Assembly: GCA_037043015.1 (NCBI GenBank)
Contig: CM073323.1
Span: forward strand, 16,873,758 to 16,937,757
DNA: 64,000 bases
Origin: Bryum argenteum
Taxonomy: Eukaryota; Streptophyta; Bryopsida; Bryales; Bryaceae
Direction of reading: 5' to 3'
The translations under genes were made by a program, and so were the position numbers. Positions 47,242 through 57,485 of this stretch are shown here, piece after piece (within the stretch, counting starts at the first letter, position 1; every line of letters begins with the position of its first letter). The notes beneath the pieces are model-generated. The model saw only the letters and a list, made by a program, of their open reading frames with translations, did no database searches and was not told the origin of the DNA.

Positions 47242-48560
47242 GTAAGGGCGTCAACCCGATGACTAGCCCATGCATGTGATGATAAAACAAGTTCTTCTTT
47301 GTTTGACTCCCAAAGCACCACTTCCTACAATTCGATCGACACAGCTCAATGCCCTGCCACAACCAACAATTACAACAAGTCCGCCTCTCAGAATGTTTCC
47401 CGCTTCATGAACCTCCGCAAAATTGTCTGAACTCTATCGAAAGTCAAGTCCAAAAAACCCTAGAACCGACATAAAGATTGCTGAAGCCGTCCCCGAATCA
47501 AGATGATGACACCATCATCATTCTCGACATAGAAACATAATCAACAATCAGCACTGCAAAGACAGCGCGTACGTGGTTTCAAGAATTGGAAGAACTACGT
47601 AGAAGCGATCGCTAAACGGACAAAGTATTTGAGCACGTGATTGCAACAGAGACAAAGATGGTCGACGATGACGGCAGAAGATAGCATAGATGCTAACGAA
47701 CAACACTAACCCTAGCCTTTCAACTTCTAACCCTAACCCCGTCTCCATCAAACCGAGACTGGTTACAACCAGAATTCTACCACATAGAAACTAACAACAC
47801 AATAAAAATCATCCTTCCAACTACACGCGCCTCAAAACCTCAAACCCTAGGCAACAGATGGATCCACTCTATCCATCCGCACCGAACCGACATCATCACA
47901 ACCTAAACCGCAAACACGGCGCCCGTGAGCCTTTTCCGTCCACAATACGCGAACGAGGATAACGTGTGCGGATCTACTCCAACATGCGCATAATTGACTC
48001 TACACCGATCGATTACTCTACCACACCAAAACCTAGAATGTCTCGAACATGCCCGGAATTGTTCCGAGCAAGCGAAGAGAGTGCAACCAATTGGAAGGGA
48101 AAGAGAGAGGCCAACCTCAAACGCGGCGATGTCGAGGCAGTACGGCAGCTATCCAAGAAACAGAGTATAAGGCCGAGAACGGAGATGAGAGCAGCGATAC
48201 CTGCAGCGAGGGCGACAAGGTCCAGAATGGAGGAGATGTATGACGAAGGGAATGGGACAGCACGAAGGGAGAGGGAATGGCGGGCTTGTATGCTTAAACA
48301 GTGAGAAAAGCACGAGAAGAATCGGTGCGAGAAGCTTAAGAAGTGCAAACTCACGATCAGAGCGCGGATCTGGTGATGGCACGAGCCGCACAAGCAGCAG
48401 CGATGGAGCAGAAGCGAGTGAAGCGCCCCTACAAGGGAGGGATGAAGACGAGCAGAAGAGCAAGCAGAGGGCTGCCGAAGCGCGGGTGGGCGGACAGCTC
48501 CGGGCCGGGCCGGGCCTGGCCCTTTGCCCCCCCTCCCTACCCTAAAGTTCCTTAACCCCT
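47242..48560 (-). promoter_or_regulatory. 5' leader and promoter of the WDR26-like gene
   Basis: This is comparatively GC-rich, especially 48030-48540, with no recognisable protein. It probably contains the 5' UTR, possibly with an untranslated exon and intron, and the promoter. A GGGCCGGGCCGGGCC run lies near 48503. The overlapping minus-strand frames at 48013-48393 and 48149-48463 look like leader-encoded nonsense rather than genes. Confidence 0.4.
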
Positions 48561-50400
48561 AAAACTTGTGAAAGAGTAACCTTGAAGCAATATTGAATTT
48601 TGGATTGACAAGATTTTGACACATTAGGGTAGAAAATTTAATAAGTTTCCAATTTTCAAGTTATCAAGTTTTCTTGTAGATTGACAAAGTGAATGAGTAA
48701 ACCACACGAGTACGACGATCAAATCAAGGATTCTCGGACCAAGATTACTTGTACACGATTCACTGTAAAGGTCAGCTGTCAAGTTGTCAATTGCTAAGAG
48801 TTACAATGTCATTTGCCGAGGGATTCTCGTACCACGAATATTTGCACCATTTCATTGAATGGTGAGGCTAGGTGTCAACCGTTTATTTGCAAAAAGTGGC
48901 ATTTTCATTGTGAGGGATCCTCAGACAGAGATTACTTGGAGCACTTAGATGTTCATTAAGAGACATTATTCATTGTTGCTTCAAAACCATTCTCCGAGTG
49001 AGAATAGATTTTTGCAACTCAATTGAAATAAGACTTCGAAAAGTCACATCATAACAAAATTGCTCATCCACCTTTATAAGAAAAAATTTGTATGACTTCC
49101 AAAAAAAAAATTTGCAACGACAATTTATCATGTGCATCTTACAATTGGGATTCAAATCATGACCATTGCATATACTAGTAAGCCATATTTAATTAGATCT
49201 AAACTTATTCATAAGATGTGAACTGGTTTAATTTTTGAGTTTTTCAAATTTGCAAAATGATTATCATGCTAATTATTAACTTACTCCGAAGGGTTTGAGT
49301 GTGTTTGTATACTTGGTGATCCCCCAAATTACATTCTCAAATTTAGTTTCTATCTTCTTCACAAAGCCATATTTTCTTAGCAAATAGAAAAAAAATTAAG
49401 AAGAATAAAATATTGTACAAAGTGGTACATTATCCCAAAAAGATGGGCATTTCAATGACTAAAGAAACATGACAAATCCTGACTGCTTCCTTCACCAATG
49501 ACAACATATTAAAGAGATAATGAAGTGTTGCATCATAAACTACATAACAATTAGACCAGATGATACCCCACTATTTGAAAAACCTCTATTGATAGGTTGG
49601 TTCAAGATGGCCATATTCGTTAAATTGAGACTTATCATAGTCTCAATTTAATGCTTGATTTTATGTATTTCATTGATTTCTTCACTAATCCTACATTTGT
49701 AATTGAATTTCTTACTAAACATAGGAAGGTTATCTCCAACACAACAATGATCTAAGATTAGGAAGTTTGAAGAAAGTCTCTGATTGCCTCAAATTAGTTG
49801 CTAAAATTTTAAGGCAAAAGTCTCAAAGTGATCATTTTGTCTCAAAGTGACAAATATGGCCTTGTTGGTTGTAATACAGATCGGTATAAGGTATTTGTAC
49901 ATGCATATCATACATGGTTGCATCAAAAGATCAAAAATTGGTTTATTTATATATTTGTCTTCAGAAATTTTATCCATATTTTTACAGCACATTGAATCTT
50001 AAGCTCAATGAACTTCACAACCTATTATGCTACATAACACTCACCAAGGGACTAGTTTAATGTAGCCATTGGAGAAGAAATTGCTAAATGTAGCACCTCA
50101 TTGAATCCACACCCTTCCACAATAGTCATGTTAAAGTTTCTTGCTATGATGTACCCCACAAGATACCATGACAGAAGTATAAAAGTACTTGAAATACAAC
50201 AGTTTAAAAGTTTTAACTCCTAAAAGGTCCAAGTGGTTTCAAGAAAAACTTAACTTTGCTAGATATGCATTCTATAATACATATGAAGTACCACTCTAAG
50301 GACAATATGAAGACCTTAATGTTTTAGATATAATCTATACAATTGAATATCCTAAAATAGTAACTATTTTTTTCATGGTGAGTTGAAGACATTAAGAGTC
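48561..50400. other. AT-rich spacer without recognised features
   Basis: No gene, RNA or clear repeat is seen. At 48552 a TTAACCCCTAAAACTTG string resembles the ends of the TTAA elements at 54304 and 59815, but no matching right end was found nearby. Frames are short and AT-driven. Confidence 0.3.
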
Positions 50401-50904
50401 CTTTACACTATGGGCCAAGAGCCATGACCAAGAAAATCAAATCAATTTTCATTGTCATGGCTCTTGGCCAAGAGCCGTAATCATCATAAATCAATTACGC
50501 AATTTTAAGTGGCTTGGTCATTCTTGTAGTGTAAAATGACTTTGGACCTCGACAAGTTTAAACTAAATATTCTAATATAAATCCACATTATTCTCTCTCT
50601 TACCCTCCACTTTTTTCTCCTTTCTTCTAAAATAATTGAACTCTAGCCAATCAATGATTTTTGAGCCTCATGGTCTCCTTCATTGTAGTTGAGTCGAGGT
50701 ATTTGCTTCAACTCAACTATAACCAATGAGACCATGAAAACGTTATCCACTATGCAAGAAGTGGCATACTTTGGGGACCTCAAAGTTAGTCGTCATACTC
50801 CTATTTTCAAGGCAGTGTAAAGCCAAATGATCCCAAGAGCACTTTACTCTCCAATCACAAATTTTAGAAGGCCATGGTCAGTCTTTCTGGTCCATAGTGT
50901 AAAA
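50401..50904. mobile_element. Compound foldback element, TTTACACTATGG ends
   Basis: The outer ends are CTTTACACTATGGGCC at 50401 and the complement of TTTTACACTATGGACC ending at 50904. Inside are a perfect 16-bp hairpin stem, GGCCAAGAGCCATGAC at 50413 and its complement at 50454-50469, then a further end-like sequence TTGTAGTGTAAAATGAC near 50518, and a second hairpin at about 50669-50736 (CATGGTCTC with GAGACCATG). This looks like nested or rearranged foldback units. A related left end occurs at the window edge (about 63935-63976). Confidence 0.65.
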
Positions 50905-51019
50905 CAACCCATAAAACTTTGGAAATCAATCTAAAATGTAATTTCTACTAATATGATTACAAATTGATATGATTTCATATATCTCTCAACACCGTACTAG
51001 AATTCGTTTTTTTGAATTT

Positions 51020-52020
51020 CCATTCTCTACGAATATTGGAAACTAAAAAGGGGAGTTGGGGGATGGGGAACTGTTAACTAATGATGGAGATCAAGTAGGG
51101 GAGTTGGAGGATTGGGAAGCGGGAACGAATGATGGAAAGTAAGAAGAGGAATTGGGTGGATGGAGAATGAGGATGGAATGATAGAAACTAAAAAAGGGTG
51201 TTGGGAGATGGAGAACTAGGAACCTAAGATGGGAATTGGGAACAAGAGTTTGGAGATAGGGAACCATTTACAAAAAATTAGAAATAGGAACTGCTATAAA
51301 TTTTAAGAAACATGAGGAATCAAGAAGAAGGGAATAGAGGACATCTTATAAATCTTAAAAAGCACATGGACCATCAAAGAGGGAACCGGGATAGGGGGTA
51401 GTTTTTGAAGAGCACCAAATAAGGAGTCAAAGGGACAAGGAATATGGAACATGAAATTGGGAGCAAAGAAGGAGTGAACAAGAGATCAAAGGAACATTGG
51501 AGGGGAACAAGGAACTAAAAACAAAGTATAGAAATTGAAAACAGAAGATGGGAACCATGAACATACAATAAGAACTAGGAAGGAATGATAGGAATTGAGA
51601 TCGAATGATGAAAACTGGGAACGAATGATGAGATCCTAGAAGAGGAGTTGTGGAACGGGGAACGAGACCAAAGGATGGAAAGTGGAAAAGGGGAGTTTGG
51701 AGATAGGCCAGGAGTAACAGAAAAACTAAGAATAGAAAACTTGAATAGAAGACATAGAACTGGAAACATGGAAATGATGGAATGGAGGACATGCTATAAA
51801 TCTTAAAGAGCAGGGGGACCATCGACGAGGGAAGCGGGGATACAAGGTAGTTTTTCAAAAGCACCAAATAAACAGTTCAACCTTTGGAACGAGGGGACCT
51901 TACTAACAAATCAATGAAATTTATTTTTTTATTTTTTTATTTTTATTTTTGTTTTTGCATGTTGGAAGGACACAAGTATATACTTGTTTTATGATAATAA
52001 AGAGAGAAGCTACCAATAAC
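51020..52020. repeat. Purine-rich dispersed repeat, copy 2
   Basis: The plus strand is almost wholly A/G over 800 bp, built of GGGAACNAATGATGG-like units. A segment containing GGACAT, CTATAAATCTTAAAR, GGGACCATC, GTAGTTTTT and AGCACCAAATAA occurs twice inside it, about 51320-51425 and 51778-51870. It ends with GTTGGAAGGACACAAG and TACTTGTTTTATGATAATAA, matching the tail of the copy at 1-570. The minus-strand frame at 51427-51867 (146 codons) is low-complexity Ser/Phe/Leu and is an effect of the composition. Confidence 0.8.
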
Positions 52021-54113
52021 CTACAGGGAACACCATTAGTTTCCTGAATTAATAACTTTACTAACACCTTGCCATGTTTGTATTTGAAGGCTTACTGTGA
52101 ACAAGCTATAGATCCAAACAAAATTTTATAAATTGGATGTCAATCCTGACTTACCAAACTTCTCAAATGTAAAATCAAATTTTTTAAAAAAACTTTTGTT
52201 GGCACTCAATATTTGGGATGGAGCTTAACCCTTAATTGTCACCGGTGACCAAACTTGTCATTGTTTTTGCTTTTGGGGTCTGACAGAGTGGTAGGGTGCA
52301 AATCTTGTCCAAAGGCACCTCTGTTCTTTTGTTTTTCCAAATCCAATGCTCCTTCTTGATCGCCTTTTTGAGGTTTGTGTGATCCGCGCAAAATTGTAGG
52401 GGCCACGTGATTCCATGGTCAATGCTCTTTGACTTGGCCTTTCTTTTATTTTTTTGACGATTTTTTTTCATAATAATAAAAAGTCTTGATCTTTATCCCT
52501 ATACGATGCTCTATGATGCCAATTTTCAGAAAAAATGACCCAAGAGGGGAAAAACCAAAAAAACAATATGATATTTCTCACTCATGATCAACAACCAAAG
52601 CATTTTTTTCTCAACGGTGCCATTTTTTGAGATTTTACCCAATGTGATCGACCTTTTTTGCATTGGTCACATCACCAAGTTACCTTGATAACCACTGTTT
52701 CCGATTCTCAAAATTGTTTTACCTTCAGTGTAGAAATAAGGCCAGAAGACAATGAGGTTGTATTTCTCTCCAATTTGTGGAGAACAAGGATGTCAATTAA
52801 AGGTTAAAATGGAGTCGAGTAGGCTCTTAGACCACTTCTAACGGTGTGGCTAAAGGAATGACTGAAAATAGTTAGGGAGGAGGGGTTTCTAAACCTAGCA
52901 CCCATTTGGAACCAAGGCCCTTTTCTCACCCTATTTCCAACTCTACTATACCATGGCAACGTCCCTTGATATCACTCAAAAAGATGAAGACAATAGAATA
53001 ATGCTAAAAAAGAATAAAGAAGATAGACGCTAAAAAAGATGACAATAAAATAAAAAAATAAATAATAAAGATAGAAGGATGCTCAAGAATATGATGAAGG
53101 GTCGCAAGTATGAAGAGGAAAGTACATTGGATTCTGAAAAGGAGGGGAGGGTGTTGGTGATAGGCTGGTGGCCGGTGAAGAGCATTTTTTTTTGCGGGTC
53201 GCCAGAGGAAGCAGATTTTGTAGTGGATTTGCTCGAAAGGAAAATGGCATTTGCCTAGCAAGTCTTGTTCTTTTAGCTAGTTCGTTAGGAATGCCCTTAA
53301 GGGTTAAATAAGGCTTTTTCAAAGACAGGCTAAAGGTCAAGTTAACTGAAATTGACAATACGTTGAGGTAGTAGTTGAGTGGTTAGAGAGGCAGATATGA
53401 GGCTTTAGAGGCTTACTACATTTGGCGAGTTCCAAAGGCGGTGGGTCCAGTCGGTAAAAAAAGAAAATGCCTTTTTGAACTTGTGGACTTTTACACTTAA
53501 ACTTGGTTATGGTGTGGTGAAGGGTACATTATAGCAATAAAAATTAACCTATGAAAGGGTGTAGATTCAAGGGGGTGTTACATTTAACGATCCCTCCTCC
53601 TTCACTAAGTTTAACTAGTTCATTACCCTTATTTTAATGAACGCCTTGGCTATCTTGTAGTGTGAACTATTATATACAAGAATAAATCAATAATCAGTAA
53701 GCAACAATACAAGTGTCATAAAGTATGTAAACAAGATTGTGGTTGTATTTGTTATTTTAATACTTTTTAGAACCTTCTATACTAATCTATTCTAATAGCT
53801 ATGTTTTGTCAATTCATAGATTTTTGACTTTAAATTTTACACTATACTCGGGTCAGGATAAACATGCCATCCAAAATCATAGAGGTAACCAAAAGTTTGA
53901 AGCTCATTACAAAATCAATAGAAATTATGAAATCCAATTTAACTTACTCCCAAAGAAGTCCTGATCTAATAAATGTGGCCTTACATACAGAAATTATATT
54001 TTCACTATACATAAGGCAATAAAATTTATAACACATACAAAGAATGAAAACATGTCCTAATATCAATTTAACATGTACATAGTACAAAATTTCTTAAAAA
54101 ATCAAAGTCTCAA
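52021..54113. other. AT-rich spacer
   Basis: No gene is supported. A CTTGTAGTG string at 53655-53663 resembles a CACTA right end, but no left partner was found. Short minus-strand frames near 52232-52471 and 53083-53358 show no domain. Confidence 0.3.
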
Positions 54114-54200
54114 ATTTTGGTGAATTTTTGGTGAATTTTTGGTGAATTTTTGGTGAATTTTTGGTGAATTTTTGGTGAATTTTTGGTGAATTTTTGGTGA
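54114..54200. repeat. 11-bp minisatellite, about eight copies
   Basis: The unit TTTTTGGTGAA is repeated about eight times with essentially no variation, indicating very recent expansion by slippage. It is intergenic. Confidence 0.97.
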
Positions 54201-54303
54201 GAAGAGCCATAAGTACTGGTTGAGTATGGCTCTTCAAGCATGAGATTATGGTCCTAAGTATCCAACATGCACTTACTTAGAAAATAATTTACCCATGGAT
54301 TAA

Positions 54304-54563
54304 CCCCTAAAGATCCAAGAAAGCCGAAATGGCTTTTTGGGGTTTCCGCAGGAAAAAAAGTCAGCCAACTTTGACCATTATAATCTCGAAATCGGAAAAA
54401 AATGAACGGTTCAAATTTGACATATGAGTGTAGGGTCAAGTTCACTTCAAGATCCTACGGTTGGATCTTCTAATTAATGCTTAGATTGAGTTTTTTCGGG
54501 CCTGAAGTAGACGAGGGTCCTTTGTGATAATTTAGACAATTTTGTATCAAGGATCTTTAGGGG
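54304..54563. mobile_element. TTAA-flanked MITE, 260 bp (piggyBac-like ends)
   Basis: TTAA at 54300-54303 and 54564-54567 flank perfect 13-bp inverted ends CCCCTAAAGATCC. TTAA duplication with ends starting CCC is the signature of the piggyBac superfamily. The interior is non-coding but includes a stretch at about 54376-54470 (from CCAACTTTGACC to AAGATCCTACGGTT) that resembles part of the CACTA element at 19580-19680. Its ends share CCCCTAAA with the larger element at 59815-61761 but differ further in. Confidence 0.85.
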
Positions 54564-54618
54564 TTAAGAATCTTATTTGTGCCTCACGGACACTTTATAT
54601 GAAGGGTCATATTCGGTA

Positions 54619-54728
54619 CATGGAGCCGAAGAGGGCAAAAATTCCTCTCATGTGATTGGTTCATTTTCTTTTACTACAAGAGACAAACTTATCACATGAG
54701 AGAGATTTTTGCCCTCCATTGGCCTCAT
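54619..54728. repeat. Dispersed repeat family B, hairpin copy
   Basis: GAGGGCAAAAATTCCTCTCA, TGTGAT at 54631-54656 pairs with ATCACATGAGAGAGATTTTT, GCCCTC at 54691-54716; the arms extend outward with mismatches to about 38 bp. Related words at 15290-15395 and 22527-22800 make this a dispersed foldback family. No target duplication was found. Confidence 0.75.
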
Positions 54729-55506
54729 GAACATTTTGACTTTCCATGTAAATCGTTTCATATATGACCAAAAAACAACCAAACAACCTAAAATAATACT
54801 TGGTTAGAGAGAACATTCCAATACGTGGAAAATAAGTAAAATTGAATTTTCGACAATAAAAAGACAATCATAGAGCTTAAGTCAATGGGCAAAAATTTCT
54901 AGAAGATTATTGCTAAACTTATCATTTCAACAAATTTGCCTAGGAACTATGAAATGAATGATACATTTTTTGGAATGCAGAGTAAACCAAAACAATATGA
55001 ATGATAGAGATTTTAGAAATTATATCTTTTGGTGCGAATGATTTAGGCCTATGATCATAATTGTTATTTTTTTATTTTTTACCTTGACATCCAAGTCTTG
55101 ACGGGTGAGCATAGAATTAGACTTTGTCTCGAGGGTTGGTGTTTCTCGGGGCATGCCGAGACTTAGAGCAGCCTCGAGAGGAGGGAAGATTGCCATATAA
55201 AAACGACTACAAGTACCAACCATGTCATAATACTTACAACATCCCGCTCAACATTTTCCGCATTGCTTTTCACATATTCCTTAATTCTATTTTTGCTCAT
55301 TCCCTTACAAGTGCTTTTGAGGTACGAATACAACTTCAACTTTTTTTTTATACATTTCTAGCCTTCATTTTATCACTCTCTTTTGTTAGATCTTACTACG
55401 TTTCTAAGATAGTTGATTGTAATTGAGTTGCACAATATTGAATTAGAGTGACCGCGATTCCAACAAGCGATTCCGAAACTTAGTTGCACTTGTGGAGTGC
55501 AGACAC
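54729..55506 (+). other. Upstream region of the F-box-like gene
   Basis: AT-rich spacer; no separate gene is visible. TATAAAAACGAC at 55196-55207 is a plausible TATA element about 300 bp before the ATG, on the plus strand. A GTG-initiated frame begins 15 bp upstream of the ATG but there is no reason to use it. Confidence 0.4.
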
Positions 55507-57072
55507 ATGCCTACCATCGACATGAGTGCACGAGCTTCTGCCCACACTCACTCGGATTCGGAATTGCTCGAAGTGGCGGATCTGGTTCTATGGTCCAGGA
55601 TTCCCACCCTCACTGCGCGCGAGGTTGCGCAGCGCAAGAGAGTGAGCAAGGAATTCTCCACCTGGGAAGCAACCTTCATCAACCCCATTGTCAAGGCCCG
55701 ACTTCTCAATCGCACTCATGATTGGTTCTTTCCAGTCATTTGCAAGACTGATTGGACTTGGAGGGGTATCGCCCATGCAGCAGCTGCGAATCTGACTTCT
55801 ACTACACTCCAAGCTCTTCCTGCATTTGAGATTTCCCCTTCCATGTATCCCCGCCATGCTATCATTGCTTGCGCTGGCGGTCTGCTTCTCATCAAGCTCC
55901 AAGCCGCCAATCCCATCACGGGGTGGCACCCACTAATCGTATGCAATCCGTTCACCAAGAAATGGAGGATGCTTCCAGAGGCCAATTTTGGAGTTTCCTG
56001 GGATTACAGCGGGGTCCAAGCCCATCTGGATGTTGCCGAGGAGGCCAACACTTACACCGTGATCCTGCTTTTCGACCACGGTGTTTCGTTTTACGAGTCC
56101 AAGTCAAACCTTTGGATATTCAACCCATTTCCTACGAATGCCGGTACATCGGAGAAGACTGGGCCTGCTGTCGCTCCATGGCCCGTCAGCATGTTTATTA
56201 CTACGAATGGCGGTATATGGGGGAAGACTGGGCCTGCTGTCGCTCCATGGGGCTTTGTGTGCCCAAGCGTATGTGAGGGCAAACGCGTCTACACAGCAGA
56301 TATTGAGATGTTTGGACGAATCGAACCCTTGATCGACCCGTCGTATGCGCGGGATGAAATGTATGCAGGTCATTTAAGGATCCACGAAATTAACTCCGAA
56401 GCTGGAACATGGGAACGGACGAACTTTCGTTTGCTGAAATCGTACCAGAACTTCGGAGATTCACCTTTAATCTGCTACAAGTTCCGCAAGAATCTAGGGC
56501 GGAAAAGCATCGTGTTCAACACAGGGATACTGAGGTACCTAAACCTGGTGGAGTGCGGCGGGGACTTGTACGTGATCATTCCTGCTCGTTTGGACGAAGA
56601 ACTGCATCACGATGAGTGCTGTACGATGTATGGGTTCGATGATGAAGATTCAGGATGCAGGTACCCGCCGACGCCTCTGAGGCTTGAGAGCGAGGGCATG
56701 GAGTGGATGCCACTTCAGTTTCACGTGTTTCAGGTGAAGCAGGGCCAGAGAGCCATTGTTTCGCATGCTGTGATACGCATCGGGGTGCCTGTGAGCAGAG
56801 GTGATCTTGCTAGTCGGAGGAAGGCGCTATTTGAGCTGACATTCCAGAGCTATCAACCATTCCGGAACTGGTGGAGCTGTACGTCCGTGGGAAGCGTGGT
56901 GTGGGTGTCGGTGCAAGACTACCTGGTGGAGTACGATGTTGCGACGGGCAGTTCGAGGACGCACATCATTTCCGTCGTGGACGGAAACAGCCGATGGGGC
57001 AATCTTGATCCCATATGGAGCGTTGATAATCTGGGATTCGCATACCGGCCGAGCTTCCACATGAAGCCTTAG
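55507..57072 (+). CDS. Intronless F-box/kelch-like protein, 521 aa
   Basis: A single uninterrupted exon. Residues about 21-55 (ELLEVADLVLWSRIPTLTAR, then RKRVSKEFSTW) have the spacing of an F-box, though it is degenerate. The remainder resembles the kelch/galactose-oxidase-type propeller that follows F-boxes in plants: AIIACAGGLLLI, VCNPFTKKWRMLP, NLVECGGDLYVI and WVSVQDYLVEYDVATG. Such proteins select substrates for SCF ubiquitin ligases; the target is unknown. Residues about 209-249 contain a 23-residue tandem duplication centred on KTGPAVAPW. Codon usage is clean and GC-richer than the flanks, so the gene looks intact. Weak F-box conservation leaves open a stand-alone kelch protein. Confidence 0.82.
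   Translation: MPTIDMSARASAHTHSDSELLEVADLVLWSRIPTLTAREVAQRKRVSKEFSTWEATFINPIVKARLLNRTHDWFFPVICKTDWTWRGIAHAAAANLTSTTLQALPAFEISPSMYPRHAIIACAGGLLLIKLQAANPITGWHPLIVCNPFTKKWRMLPEANFGVSWDYSGVQAHLDVAEEANTYTVILLFDHGVSFYESKSNLWIFNPFPTNAGTSEKTGPAVAPWPVSMFITTNGGIWGKTGPAVAPWGFVCPSVCEGKRVYTADIEMFGRIEPLIDPSYARDEMYAGHLRIHEINSEAGTWERTNFRLLKSYQNFGDSPLICYKFRKNLGRKSIVFNTGILRYLNLVECGGDLYVIIPARLDEELHHDECCTMYGFDDEDSGCRYPPTPLRLESEGMEWMPLQFHVFQVKQGQRAIVSHAVIRIGVPVSRGDLASRRKALFELTFQSYQPFRNWWSCTSVGSVVWVSVQDYLVEYDVATGSSRTHIISVVDGNSRWGNLDPIWSVDNLGFAYRPSFHMKP
56132..56253 (+). repeat. 69-bp in-frame tandem duplication within the F-box-like gene
   Basis: CTACGAATGSCGGTAYATSG followed by GAAGACTGGGCCTGCTGTCG, CTCCATGG occurs at 56132 and again at 56201, a period of 69 bp (23 codons). 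The second copy is complete through CTCCATGG at about 56252. The last 30 bases of the shared part are identical, so the event is recent. Confidence 0.93.
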
Positions 57073-57289
57073 TAGGATTAGTAGATTCCTAGTAGGATTG
57101 GTAGGATTACTCCTGTAGTAGGAAGAGAAACTCCAACCTGATTAGAGGCCAACGTGAATAGAGTTTTCGTTCGACCTATTCTTAGATGCATGCTCGGAGG
57201 TCATCACACCAATGGCAGGACCGCAGGACTGCTAACTCTTCTCCTAGTGAACACTATGTTAGTTCCTACCTAGCCGCTAGTTGATTTGA

Positions 57290-57485
57290 GATGCCCAACA
57301 TGATATTCTCCCAAAGGGCTTTGAGGTACCCATACAACAAGGTCCAAGAACCCAACCATAGTTGGGTGGACTATGGCGGTGAGTACCACGCTGTCATGGG
57401 AGTACAGCCTACGACCTCGTGATTGGAGACCCTGAGCTCTTACAACCAAGCTAAGTCTGCTGGTGCCTTGTTGTAGTAGGATCAT
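57290..57485 (-). mobile_element. Probable tRNA-derived SINE
   Basis: On the minus strand from about 57475, TTAGCTTGGTTGTAAGAGC resembles a pol III A box in tRNA context, and 35-40 nt later GAGGTCGTAGGCTGTACTCC resembles the GAGGTCGTGGGTTCGAATCC of a tRNA T-arm (B box), with about three mismatches. A non-tRNA body of about 120 nt follows, ending near CATGTTGGGCATC. The tRNA-like part is not foldable as a good tRNA, so a functional tRNA gene is unlikely. A short TACAACAAGG inverted pair (57333 and 57466) is an alternative sign of a MITE. Confidence 0.5.

Noticed and set aside
48013..48463. Overlapping minus-strand frames upstream of the WDR26-like gene
   Set aside because: They overlap each other in different frames, lack domains and lie where the 5' UTR and promoter should be; possible uORFs at most.
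51427..51867. 146-codon minus-strand frame, Ser/Phe/Leu-rich
   Set aside because: It is the antisense of an A/G-only repeat, which has few stop codons for compositional reasons; no domain is visible.
53647..53663. CTTGTAGTG as a CACTA right end
   Set aside because: No matching left terminus, no 3-bp duplication and no subterminal repeats were found.
57290..57485. Functional tRNA gene on the minus strand
   Set aside because: A- and B-box resemblance is present but the acceptor stem and anticodon arm do not pair well; a SINE fits better.
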